Below, in pieces: positions 15,835 to 24,115 of a stretch of DNA of 35,471 nt. The stretch's first letter is position 1, and the number at the start of each line of letters is the position of its first letter. The DNA is taken from NCBI GenBank assembly GCA_905212975.1, contig CAJMGO010000011.1, positions 1-35,471 on the forward strand, read 5' to 3'. Under the pieces are notes generated by a model. The model made no database searches and was not told where the DNA came from. It worked only from the letters and a program-made list of their open reading frames with translations. The DNA comes from CAJMGO01 sp900557305. GTDB lineage: Bacteria > Bacillota_I > Bacilli_A > RF39 > UBA660. The position numbers were made by a program, and so were the translations under genes.

Positions 15835-17259
15835 ATGGATAATCCAATAATTGAAAAGATAAAATATGATACTAATAATATAAGTGATATGATGTATAGA
15901 AAAATATATAAAGATAAACATACTATATATATTGTTTATAATGAACCTCTTACAAGTGGGAATGATATAAGTGATTTTATTGTAAGAAGTATAGATAATA
16001 TAAATATAAAAAAGGATCCTATAAATAGTATTTATAATTCTATAAATAATTTTAAGGTAAAAAAAATAAATAAATATGATGATATTTTAAAAAATATATA
16101 TAATGGTTTTACAATAATTATAATAGATAAATTAAATGAGTTTTTAGCACTTGAAACTAAAGCAAATTTATCTAGATCTATAAGTACACCGAATAGTGAA
16201 AATAGTTTAAGAGGATCTAAAGATTCATTTGTAGAAAATTATCAAACTAATATAGGATTAATAAAAAAAAGAATAAAAAGTAAAGATTTATGGATAGATA
16301 ATTTAAATATAGGAAAATATACTGATACAAATATTGGTATTGTTTATATAAATGGTGTTGTAAAACAAGAATTGCTAGAAAAGGTTAAGAAAAAATTTGA
16401 GAATATTAATATATCCGGAATTATAGGTAGCGATGAAATTAAAAATCTTATTGATGATGAAACAAAAAGTATTTTCCCCACTGTACTTTCAACCGAAAGA
16501 CCAGATTTAGTATGTTCTTCTCTTTTAAATGGAAAGATCGCTATAGTTGTAGATAATTCTCCTTATGTATTAGTAATACCTTGCGTTTTAAATGACTATT
16601 TTAAAACTCCAGAAGATGACTATTTAAAAACTTATAACGCTACATTCACAAGAGTATTAAGGTATATTGCTTTTTTTATAGCATTAATTGCACCTGGACT
16701 TTATATAACACTAATAACATATAACCAAGAAATACTTCCAACAGAACTATTAATTAGTTTTGCTATACAAAGGAATGGAGTACCCTTTCCAGCTTTTTTT
16801 GAAGCACTCACAATGATAAAATCTTTTGAAATATTAAGAGAAAGTGATCTTAGAGTACCTGGATTTACTGGTAGTTCTCTTTCTATAGTTGGGGCACTTA
16901 TTTTAGGAGATGCTGCTGTTAGTGCTGGCATAGTTTCACCTATTATGATTATAGTTGTCGCACTTACTGCTATATGTTCTCTTCCTTTTACTGAACCGGA
17001 AGTTATTGATTCTCTTAGATTTTATAGAATATTATTTATGATTGGAGGCTCATTTTTGGGTATAATAGGAATTATTTTTGTATTTATATTTTTCTGTATT
17101 AGGATGACTAGTTTAGATAGCTTTGGAGTACCCTATCTTACTCCTTATGCCCCTATAAATTTAACTGGATTAAAAAATAGTATTATAAAATTTCCTATAA
17201 AAAAATTAACTAAAAGAGAAAGTTACTTATCTGATAATAAAATCAAACAAAGGAGGTAA
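15835..17259 (+). CDS. gerKA: Spore germination receptor subunit A (GerA/GerKA family)
   Basis: 474 residues; AGGTG precedes the ATG. The N-terminal soluble half (about 1-250) contains DIVRS-like and RSKDLWIDNLNIGKYTDTNI segments. The C-terminal half has four to five membrane helices with the family-typical PFPAFFEALTM, FEILRESDLRVPG, SIVGALILGDAAVSAGIVSP and ALTAICSLPFTEPE. It is the largest subunit of the nutrient germinant receptor in the spore inner membrane. First gene of gerKA-KC-KB. Its presence implies that the organism makes spores. Confidence 0.93.
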   Translation: MDNPIIEKIKYDTNNISDMMYRKIYKDKHTIYIVYNEPLTSGNDISDFIVRSIDNINIKKDPINSIYNSINNFKVKKINKYDDILKNIYNGFTIIIIDKLNEFLALETKANLSRSISTPNSENSLRGSKDSFVENYQTNIGLIKKRIKSKDLWIDNLNIGKYTDTNIGIVYINGVVKQELLEKVKKKFENINISGIIGSDEIKNLIDDETKSIFPTVLSTERPDLVCSSLLNGKIAIVVDNSPYVLVIPCVLNDYFKTPEDDYLKTYNATFTRVLRYIAFFIALIAPGLYITLITYNQEILPTELLISFAIQRNGVPFPAFFEALTMIKSFEILRESDLRVPGFTGSSLSIVGALILGDAAVSAGIVSPIMIIVVALTAICSLPFTEPEVIDSLRFYRILFMIGGSFLGIIGIIFVFIFFCIRMTSLDSFGVPYLTPYAPINLTGLKNSIIKFPIKKLTKRESYLSDNKIKQRR

Positions 17260-17263
17260 ATTC

Positions 17264-18436
17264 TTGAAAAAAATATTAATTACCCTATCTTTTATTTTTA
17301 TTTGTTGTGGATGCTATAACTACAAAGAATTAAATGATTTAGCCATAACGTCTGCTATTGGAATAGATAAATCAGATAATGGTTATAAAGTTACTGCTCA
17401 GGTTGTAAACACTCAAAAAGAAGGTACAGATAATAATTCTTCGTCTGATCCCAAAATTATTATATACGAACATACAAGTAAAACAGTTCAGGAAGCTGTT
17501 AGATATATGGTACTAGAAAGTCCAAAAAGATTATATCCAAATCATATGCAGGTTATTATAATTAGTGAAGATGTTGCAAAAGATGGGATTTTAGAATCAT
17601 TAGATTTATTTTTTAGAGATTCAGAACTTCAAAAAAATTTCTATGTTCTTATATCAAAGGATGTAAGTGCTAATCAAATTCTAAAAACTTTGACACCTGC
17701 AGATTCAATTGTATCATCAAATATTAAAAAAAGTTTAGAAAGTGACAGTTCATATCTTGGAATTACGGAATTAGTCACATATGATGAATTAATAAATACC
17801 TATTTAAATCCTAATAAAGAAATTAGTTTACCAAGTGTAACACTTAAAGGAAAAAAGAAAGGTTCTGATAAAATTGATAATATAGAGCAATCTGATAGTT
17901 CTACAAAAGTTGTTTTATCACAAATGGCTATATTTAAAGATGATAAAATGATTGGATATTTAGATGATAAACAAAGTATTGCTCTTAGTTTTATTAAAGG
18001 AAAAATAAATAATACTATTATCAAATATAAATGTAATGGTGGATATGTAGTCGTTGAAACAACTAATTCTAAGAGTTCAATAAATGTAGATAATAAAGGT
18101 AATTTTAGAATAAAAATAAGTGGTGATGCTACAATTAACGAAGTATCTTGTGATATTAATTTAGAGAATGATAATTCTATATCAAAAATTAATAAACAAG
18201 TTAATAAAGAAATAAAGAAAAATGTAAATAATACAATTAAATACGTTAAAAATAATTATAACTCAGATATATTTAATTTTTTAGATATTTTATATAAAAA
18301 TCAGTATTCTTTGTATAAAAAAATTAGTAATGATTGGTATAAAGATAAATTTAAAGACTCAAAAATTGATATTGATGTTGATATAAAAGTGATAGAAAAA
18401 GGAAATACTTTAAAGGTGATAAAGAATGAAAAATAA
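17264..18436 (+). CDS. gerKC: Ger(x)C-family germination lipoprotein (GerKC)
   Basis: 390 residues starting at a TTG with AGGAGG correctly spaced. The signal peptide MKKILITLSFIFICCGC has a lipobox whose Cys is residue 17, so it is a lipid-anchored protein. The following YNYKELNDLAITSAIGIDK is the family signature. The protein is otherwise soluble with a C-terminal mixed domain. It forms part of the GerA-type receptor complex. Four bases separate it from gerKA, and it overlaps gerKB. Confidence 0.93.
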   Translation: MKKILITLSFIFICCGCYNYKELNDLAITSAIGIDKSDNGYKVTAQVVNTQKEGTDNNSSSDPKIIIYEHTSKTVQEAVRYMVLESPKRLYPNHMQVIIISEDVAKDGILESLDLFFRDSELQKNFYVLISKDVSANQILKTLTPADSIVSSNIKKSLESDSSYLGITELVTYDELINTYLNPNKEISLPSVTLKGKKKGSDKIDNIEQSDSSTKVVLSQMAIFKDDKMIGYLDDKQSIALSFIKGKINNTIIKYKCNGGYVVVETTNSKSSINVDNKGNFRIKISGDATINEVSCDINLENDNSISKINKQVNKEIKKNVNNTIKYVKNNYNSDIFNFLDILYKNQYSLYKKISNDWYKDKFKDSKIDIDVDIKVIEKGNTLKVIKNEK

Positions 18437-19520
18437 ACTAATAAGCAATTTTAGTTTTATTGTATTAATGGTATCAATAATATGTTCCTCATTTTTTGGA
18501 GTTGGAATATATTGTCTAATTAGAGCAAGTGCTATTGATTCTTGGTTTAGTGTTATAATATCTTCTTTATTTTGTATATTGATAGCTTCTTTATTCATAT
18601 TTGTATCATCTTATGAACCTGATTTATCTATAAGAGACAAAATAATTAAATTATATGGAAAAAAAGTAGGATTTATATTTAATTTAATAATATGTATTTT
18701 ATTCTTTTTAGTAGGAGTAAATTATATGTATAACTTAAATAGTTTTATTGTTTCTCAATACTTATCAGAAACACCATTAGTTGTAATCGGAATATCCTTT
18801 GTATTTTTAATTACATATATAAATATTAAAAATATTGAATGTATATCTAGAACATGTATTATTTTATCTTATATAATAATTTTATTTATAATACTTACTT
18901 TCTTTAATCTTATACCAAAAATCGATATAGATAATTTTAAGCCAATATTTAAAGATGGTTTAAAAGATTCAATAATAGGTTCTCTTTATATAATTTCAAT
19001 GAATTTTTCAGTATCATTTTTACTTTTAATAATTCCAAAAAATAAAATACAAGATGAAAAAAAATATAAAAAGAATGTAATTATGTCTTACATTATTTCT
19101 ATTATGTTAATGCTTATTATCATTGTAATAATAATAGGAAATCTTGGTATTTATTTAGCAAGTTATTACCAATATCCTGAATATATGGTATTAAAAAGAA
19201 TAAAACTTTTTTCATTTTTAAATAGATTAGAAAACATATTTATTATATCATGGATATTTATGATATTTTCTACCCTTACACTAATTGTATATTATATTTC
19301 TAATACAATAAAGTATAATAATAGATCAAAGGTTTTACCAATCATTATTATCTCTTCTATTCTATATTGTTCACTACATTTTTTTAAAAATAGTACAGCC
19401 TATAATAATTATAATTATACTTTAACTCCATATGTTAGAAGCCTTATTATAATATTATTTATAATAATATCATTATCTATCTTAATTAAAAAGAAAATAA
19501 ATTACAAAAAAAAGAAATAA
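18426..19520 (+). CDS. gerKB: Germination receptor subunit B, APC-superfamily permease (GerKB)
   Basis: 364 residues with about ten membrane helices; the N-terminus FGVGIYCLIRAS resembles the first helix of GerB/endospore germination permeases. GGTGAT lies upstream of the ATG, which is inside gerKC. It likely senses the germinant together with the A and C subunits. The gene ends one base from the stop of the convergent tmk. Confidence 0.9.
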   Translation: MKNKLISNFSFIVLMVSIICSSFFGVGIYCLIRASAIDSWFSVIISSLFCILIASLFIFVSSYEPDLSIRDKIIKLYGKKVGFIFNLIICILFFLVGVNYMYNLNSFIVSQYLSETPLVVIGISFVFLITYINIKNIECISRTCIILSYIIILFIILTFFNLIPKIDIDNFKPIFKDGLKDSIIGSLYIISMNFSVSFLLLIIPKNKIQDEKKYKKNVIMSYIISIMLMLIIIVIIIGNLGIYLASYYQYPEYMVLKRIKLFSFLNRLENIFIISWIFMIFSTLTLIVYYISNTIKYNNRSKVLPIIIISSILYCSLHFFKNSTAYNNYNYTLTPYVRSLIIILFIIISLSILIKKKINYKKKK

Positions 19521-19537
19521 TTATATTTCTTTTTTTA
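19506..19537. terminator. Bidirectional terminator between gerKB and tmk
   Basis: An A-rich arm, AGAAAT, AATTAT loop, ATTTCT and T-rich arm form a hairpin with T runs on both strands. It spans both stop codons of the convergent genes. Confidence 0.65.
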
Positions 19538-20189
19538 TTATATTTCTTATTTCATTGTTTATTTCCATTGGAGTTTTCATTTTTCCATTATAGCTACATT
19601 CTATTTTATACCAATTTAAATAATCAGCTATAAATAATGCATTATTATATACTTTTTTCATAAATTCTATATCTCGTTCATGTATATCATCCTTTATTCC
19701 ATCATTTTCTTTTCTATTATTTTTTAACTCTAGTACTAAATCAAATGGTGCTTTCAAGAAAAAAACATAATCCGGTTTTTTTACGCCAATTTTTTTATAT
19801 TCAAAATCTATAACATAATCAATAAATTGTTTTTTCTGTTCTATATTTTCTATAAAAGCAGATTGATATATTAAACTAGATGTTGTATACCTATCAAATA
19901 AAAATATTGTATTATCTTTATACTTTTTACTTAATTCTTTATTCCAAGTAATTGCTCTATCTATTGCATATATACTATTAATTAAATAAGGAGATAAATT
20001 TTCTTTATTACCAAGATTACCTTTTAAATATTCTTCAACTAAACTTCCTTGTATAGAATTATATGTTGGAAAATGATGGAAATTTACTTCATATTTATTT
20101 TCGATAAAAAATTGTTTTAATAAATCTGACTGTGTACTCTTACCTATTCCATCGCAAGCACCCTCTATAACAATTATTTTATTATTCAT
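19521..20189 (-). CDS. tmk: Thymidylate kinase
   Basis: 222 residues. P-loop EGACDGIGKSTQ (about 9-20; the family is E-G-x-D-G-x-GKST with one extra residue here), HHFPTYNSIQGSLVEEYL (the P-tyrosine/TP-binding region) and FDRYTTSSLIYQ (the DR-Y substrate motif). The lid is less clear. It converts dTMP to dTDP in the cytosol for DNA synthesis. It stands alone, convergent with gerKB. The ribosome site is weak (GTGAT), and a hairpin (AATCAATC/GATTGATT, about 20197-20225) sits in its leader. Confidence 0.85.
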   Translation of the reverse strand: MNNKIIVIEGACDGIGKSTQSDLLKQFFIENKYEVNFHHFPTYNSIQGSLVEEYLKGNLGNKENLSPYLINSIYAIDRAITWNKELSKKYKDNTIFLFDRYTTSSLIYQSAFIENIEQKKQFIDYVIDFEYKKIGVKKPDYVFFLKAPFDLVLELKNNRKENDGIKDDIHERDIEFMKKVYNNALFIADYLNWYKIECSYNGKMKTPMEINNEIRNIIKKEI

Positions 20190-20307
20190 ATTATCACATT
20201 AATCAATCTAAAATATATGATTGATTCCTTTCATTTATATTTTATTACTTTTTTATTATAATAAGAATCGTATATGAATTTACATTAATACACCATAATT
20301 ATTTTAT

Positions 20308-20338
20308 CAAAAAAAGAAGATATTTTAAATCTTCTTTT
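20308..20338 (-). terminator. Terminator of the 497-residue gene
   Basis: AAAAGAAGAT/ATCTTCTTTT hairpin with a run of seven T, overlapping the stop codon. Confidence 0.7.
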
Positions 20339-21818
20339 GATATAATTTTATATTTCTTAATTCTTCCAATGATATATCTGTTTTTTTATTTATCACATTA
20401 ATAGCTCTTACTTGCCAGTTTTTACTGTGATTTATTCTTTTTAAATTTTCTTCTTCATTGTTACCTATAATTTCTATTATTTCCTGTTTATTTTTTTTAG
20501 ATAATTCTACAAAGTTTCGTACATCCATTACATATAGTGCTGTATTTTTTGATATGCTTCTTTTTGTTGTTAATTTTTCAAATAATACAATACCATTTGG
20601 ATATATATATCCTTCATAACCTTCAAATTTATCTTTTCCAAAAATATGAATTACATAATCACTATTTGAAAAGAATTTAACTTTTTCTTCATAAAGCTTT
20701 TGAAATTTTAAATTATCATATTTTCCTCTTTTGATTTTTGGAGTATAGCAATGAACAGAAGTTTCAGTTTGTTTAGTACCCGATGGACATAATTCCCAGT
20801 TAACAGTTAGTTCTTCTCTAATTGATTTAATCAATTGTTTTTTTTCTTCTTGTTCTTTTTTTATTCTTAATTCTTCTTGTTCTTTTTCAATCATTTCTTG
20901 TTGTATTTTGTTTCGATGTAGTTCCATATATTTTTGAACATCTTCTACATTCATATTACTATATTTCTCATTAGATAAGACTTCTTCTTTTAAATATTTA
21001 TGATTATTCATATAATCTTTATAATATTCAATAAATTTCGAATAAGAACATCTAGGTATTTTTCTTCCATCATAGCTTGGACTTTTATAATAAGTAAATG
21101 AATCTTTATATTTTATATTATTTTTATTTTCATTATAATATTTCATTGCAGTATATATACTATCATTTATAGAATTATCTTCATATGCTAAATCTAATGA
21201 TATAACTGAAATTACATGTAATAGTAGACTTTTATCTATACCTTCAAAATATTTTTCTTCAATTGGTTTTTCCAATTCTTCACAAAGATATTTTAAATTT
21301 ACTGATACTTTAGTTAATTTATATTCATAAATTTTTATAAATTCGTGAATACCAGATTCAGTAGTTAATATCAACTTAGCAGCCTCATTATCTAAAATAG
21401 TTTTATACATTTTCGGAAGAATCTCGGATAATTCATCAACACTTTTAATATTCTTTAACTTAGATTTTATTATTTTAATTTGGTCTTTCGTATATTCAAT
21501 TAAATTATCATTTTGCATTATGCTATCAGACATATTGATATCAAGTGATTTCAATATAGAAAATATTACAAATTTAGAATCATAACAAAAAACTCTTTTA
21601 TTGTTTACAATTTTACACTTAATTGTTGCTGACAAATTAAAACCATAATCTCCTATATTATTTTCTATTATTTCTTTTGACCTTTTAAGTAATTTTGATT
21701 TTTTATTTTTTTCTGTATATAATTTATGAAAATCAGGTATAGTTATAACATACTCAGCATTATATGGAACACTATAATTTAATATTTCATCAATTGACAT
21801 TTCATTTATATTTTTCAT
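20325..21818 (-). CDS. Uncharacterised 497-residue coiled-coil protein
   Basis: Not recognised. It is soluble with no signal peptide. Residues 1-296 are a helical domain with few landmarks. Residues 297-336 are a strongly charged coiled coil (EMIEKEQEELRIKKEQEEKK). Residues 337-497 are mixed and contain CPSGTKQTETSVHCYTPK, DYVIHIFGKDKFEGYEGYIY and VLFEKLTTKRSISKNTALYV, which read like a compact globular domain. The ATG follows AGGGGGG. The gene lies next to the infC-rpmI-rplT operon but has its own consensus promoter and terminator, so it is a single-gene unit. Confidence 0.75.
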   Translation of the reverse strand: MKNINEMSIDEILNYSVPYNAEYVITIPDFHKLYTEKNKKSKLLKRSKEIIENNIGDYGFNLSATIKCKIVNNKRVFCYDSKFVIFSILKSLDINMSDSIMQNDNLIEYTKDQIKIIKSKLKNIKSVDELSEILPKMYKTILDNEAAKLILTTESGIHEFIKIYEYKLTKVSVNLKYLCEELEKPIEEKYFEGIDKSLLLHVISVISLDLAYEDNSINDSIYTAMKYYNENKNNIKYKDSFTYYKSPSYDGRKIPRCSYSKFIEYYKDYMNNHKYLKEEVLSNEKYSNMNVEDVQKYMELHRNKIQQEMIEKEQEELRIKKEQEEKKQLIKSIREELTVNWELCPSGTKQTETSVHCYTPKIKRGKYDNLKFQKLYEEKVKFFSNSDYVIHIFGKDKFEGYEGYIYPNGIVLFEKLTTKRSISKNTALYVMDVRNFVELSKKNKQEIIEIIGNNEEENLKRINHSKNWQVRAINVINKKTDISLEELRNIKLYQKKI

Positions 21819-21833
21819 AAAAACCCCCCTTTT

Positions 21834-21849
21834 GTAATGCGTATATTAC
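21834..21849. promoter_or_regulatory. GTAAT-N6-ATTAC inverted repeat at the promoter
   Basis: A perfect 5 bp dyad overlaps the -10 box of the 497-residue gene. This suits a repressor operator, but the regulator is not identified. Confidence 0.35.
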
Positions 21850-21871
21850 TACAAAAATAACTTTATGTCAA
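21843..21871 (-). promoter_or_regulatory. Promoter of the 497-residue gene
   Basis: TTGACA (21866-21871), 17 bases, TAATAT (21843-21848). Near-consensus vegetative promoter placed directly behind the rplT terminator. Confidence 0.7.
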
Positions 21872-21895
21872 TAAAAAAATAGTCATAAGACTATT
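21872..21895 (-). terminator. Terminator of infC-rpmI-rplT
   Basis: ATAGTC-TTAT-GACTAT hairpin followed by seven T, beginning at the rplT stop codon. Confidence 0.75.
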
Positions 21896-22439
21896 TTAAA
21901 GCATCTAATAATTCAGCTTTTTTCATTGTTGTATAACCTTCAACACCTTTTTCTTTAGCTAATTTTTTTAATTCAGCTACAGTCATTGAAGAAATATCAG
22001 TTTTTTTAGTTTCTACTTTTTTAGTTTCTACTTTTTTAGCTTCAGTTTTCTTTTCAACTTTTTTTGTTTCTTCTTTTAAAGTTCCATTTAAAGCTTCATT
22101 TGCAAGGTTTACTAAACTTGTAAATGCTTCTGCATTATCAATTGCAAGTTCAGCCAACATTTTTCTATTTACTGTAACACCTGCAAGTTGTAATCCATGC
22201 ATAAATTTTGAATAACTAATATCATTCATTCTACAAGCAGCATTAATTCTTGTAATCCATAGTTTTCTGAAATCTCTTTTCTTTTGTCTTCTATCACGGT
22301 ATGCATATTTTCCAGAATGCATTACTTGTTCTTTAGCTGTTTTATACAATCTATGTTTACTTCCAAAGTATCCTTTTGCTTCTTCTAATACTTTTTTACG
22401 TCTAGCGCGATGAATTGTTCCACCTTTAACTCTTGTCAT
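21891..22439 (-). CDS. rplT: Large-subunit ribosomal protein L20 with a C-terminal extension
   Basis: 182 residues; the usual length is about 118. Residues 1-118 are a standard L20: MTRVKGG, RARRKKVLEEAKGYFGSK, YRDRRQKKRDFRKLWI, then a globular tail. An added Lys/Glu-rich linker with KKVETKKVETKK repeats (about 122-148) leads to a 32-residue module, MTVAELKKLAKEKGVEGY through KKAELLDALK (about 152-182). This resembles Rho-N/SAP-type nucleic-acid-binding helices. L20 binds 23S rRNA and in Bacillota represses its own operon through the leader. AGGAGGTG precedes the ATG. Confidence 0.95.
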   Translation of the reverse strand: MTRVKGGTIHRARRKKVLEEAKGYFGSKHRLYKTAKEQVMHSGKYAYRDRRQKKRDFRKLWITRINAACRMNDISYSKFMHGLQLAGVTVNRKMLAELAIDNAEAFTSLVNLANEALNGTLKEETKKVEKKTEAKKVETKKVETKKTDISSMTVAELKKLAKEKGVEGYTTMKKAELLDALK

Positions 22440-22452
22440 TTAAGCACACCTC

Positions 22453-22647
22453 CTATTTGCTTAGTATTGTTTTTACTCTTTTTAAATCTGAGTTTGCAAT
22501 ACTACTTCCTTTTCTTTTTTTTCTCATTTGTTGAGTTGATTTTTTTCCTGTTTTGTGATTAGCTCCAGCTACACCAATTTTAATTGAACCACTGTTTCTA
22601 ACAGTACAAACTTTAGCTAAACCTTTATGTGTTTTTTGTTTTGGCAT
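22453..22647 (-). CDS. rpmI: Large-subunit ribosomal protein L35
   Basis: 64 residues, the normal size. MPKQKTHKGLAK, the basic centre (KTGKKSTQQMRKKRKG) and the C-terminus RVKTILSK are typical. AGGAGG lies upstream. It lies between infC and rplT in the standard operon. Confidence 0.96.
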   Translation of the reverse strand: MPKQKTHKGLAKVCTVRNSGSIKIGVAGANHKTGKKSTQQMRKKRKGSSIANSDLKRVKTILSK

Positions 22648-22661
22648 ATTCTTTCCTCCTA

Positions 22662-23186
22662 CTATTTTTTTGGCATAAGCATCATAGTCATAAATTTTCC
22701 ATCTAATTTAGGTTGTTGTTCTATTTCTGCAACATCACTCACAGCTTCAGCAAATCTAATTAGAACATCCTTACCTAATTCAGTATGAGCCATTTCTCTT
22801 CCTTTAAATCTAATAGATACCTTAATTTTATGACCTTTTTCTAAATATTTAGATGAGTTTCTTACACGTGTATCAAAGTCATGTTTATCAATTGTTACAG
22901 AAAGACGATATTCTTTTACTTCTAAGTTGCTCTCTCTTTGTTTTTTCATATTTTCTTTTTGTCTTTTTTTATTTTCGTATTTGAATTTATTATAATCCAT
23001 AATTTTACAAACTTGTGGTGTAGCGCTAGGATTAATTAAAACTAAATCAAATCCTGCGTAACTAGCTAGTGTTAATGCATCCTTTATCGATTTTAATCCT
23101 AGTTGTTCCCCACCTGGTCCTATAACCATAACTTCTTTTGCACGTATTTGTTCATTAATAAACAAATCTCTCTCTTTACTTGCGAT
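22662..23186 (-). CDS. infC: Translation initiation factor IF-3, probable ATC start
   Basis: 174 residues from an ATC at 23186; GGAGG lies eight bases before it. The only upstream ATG (23201) has the Shine-Dalgarno inside its own coding frame and no site of its own. IF-3 genes commonly use AUU-class starts for autoregulation. The N-domain (INEQIRAKEVMVIGPGGEQLG), linker (KYENKKRQKENMKKQRESN) and C-domain (KEYRLSVTIDKHDFDTRVRN to PKLDGKFMTMMLMPKK) are complete. IF-3 binds the 30S subunit and checks the start codon. First gene of infC-rpmI-rplT. Confidence 0.93.
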   Translation of the reverse strand: MASKERDLFINEQIRAKEVMVIGPGGEQLGLKSIKDALTLASYAGFDLVLINPSATPQVCKIMDYNKFKYENKKRQKENMKKQRESNLEVKEYRLSVTIDKHDFDTRVRNSSKYLEKGHKIKVSIRFKGREMAHTELGKDVLIRFAEAVSDVAEIEQQPKLDGKFMTMMLMPKK

Positions 23187-23201
23187 ACTTGACACCTCCA
23201 T

Positions 23202-23342
23202 AAAAAAAGTGAATACAAAGTATCCACCTAAAAACTATATTAATATTAATGAATTTATAAATATTAAATTTAGCTTTTAACCCAAAACTTAAGCTGTAAT
23301 CGGGTGAGAAGTGGATACTTCTTCTTTCTTTTTTTTAATTTC
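23202..23342 (-). promoter_or_regulatory. L20-type leader (attenuator) of infC-rpmI-rplT
   Basis: The GTGGATAC segment (about 23220-23227 on the minus strand) can pair with GTATCCAC upstream (23311-23320 region) or with GTATTCAC just downstream. The second choice makes an intrinsic terminator followed by seven T (23202-23227). An ACCC/GGGT hairpin lies between. Mutually exclusive pairings of this kind match the known L20-controlled leader of Bacillota. Confidence 0.8.
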
Positions 23343-23348
23343 TATTTG

Positions 23349-23377
23349 ATTATACATATTTATTGTATGTTTGTCAA
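23349..23377 (-). promoter_or_regulatory. Promoter of infC-rpmI-rplT
   Basis: TTGACA (23372-23377), 17 bases, TATAAT (23349-23354). This is a perfect consensus vegetative promoter, fitting a ribosomal-protein operon. Confidence 0.85.
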
Positions 23378-23394
23378 TACATTTTATGCTTTTT

Positions 23395-24114
23395 CTATTC
23401 ATTTATATTATAAAAAGCAAATACATATCTATCATTTTGTGACAGATCTTTTTCTATAAATACTTTTGTATCTTTTAAATTTTTTTCTATTAATTCTTTT
23501 ATATAACTTCCTTGTGTTCTACCTATTTCAAAAGCTATAATTGCTTTTTCTTTTAAATTCTTTTCTATATTATTTATTATTTCTTCATATGATTTTAATC
23601 CATTATTATCTGAATAAAGAGCTAAATGTGGTTCATTATTTTTTACAATATCTTCTATTTCTTCATTATATGAGATATATGGTGGATTACTTATTATTAC
23701 ATCATATTTTTTTTCTATATTATTTAAAAAATTACTTTTATAAAAATTAATTTGGCAGTTATTCTCTTTAGCATTTATACGCGCTACATCTAAGGCTAAA
23801 TCAGATATATCACAAGCGTCTATATTGCAATTAAGTTCATGTTTTAATGCTATTGCAATACAACCACTACCTGTACCAATATCTAATACATCTACATCCT
23901 TATCAAAATATTTTTTTATATAGTTTATTGTTTTTTCTACTAGTGTTTCTGTTTCAAATCTTGGTATTAAAACATTTTTATTAATATTTATCTTATTACC
24001 ATAAAAATCAACATTTCCAACTATGTATTGAACAGGTTCTCCACTTTCGAGACTTTTATATGCATCTATAATATTTCCTTTGTAGTACTTTTCTAAGTAC
24101 TCTTTGTTATTCAA
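23395..24114 (-). CDS. prmC: Release-factor glutamine N5-methyltransferase
   Basis: 239 residues from a TTG start with AGAGGAG upstream, placed one base after prfA's stop. It methylates the GGQ glutamine of RF1/RF2. The N-terminal region with PVQYIVGNVDFYG is present. The AdoMet motif DIGTGSGCIAIAL (78-90), the catalytic NPPY (143-146) and the C-terminal FEIGRTQG are present. It is somewhat shorter than the usual 280 residues because the N-terminal helical domain is reduced. prfA-prmC pairing is a standard arrangement. Confidence 0.93.
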   Translation of the reverse strand: MNNKEYLEKYYKGNIIDAYKSLESGEPVQYIVGNVDFYGNKININKNVLIPRFETETLVEKTINYIKKYFDKDVDVLDIGTGSGCIAIALKHELNCNIDACDISDLALDVARINAKENNCQINFYKSNFLNNIEKKYDVIISNPPYISYNEEIEDIVKNNEPHLALYSDNNGLKSYEEIINNIEKNLKEKAIIAFEIGRTQGSYIKELIEKNLKDTKVFIEKDLSQNDRYVFAFYNINE

Positions 24115-24115
24115 G

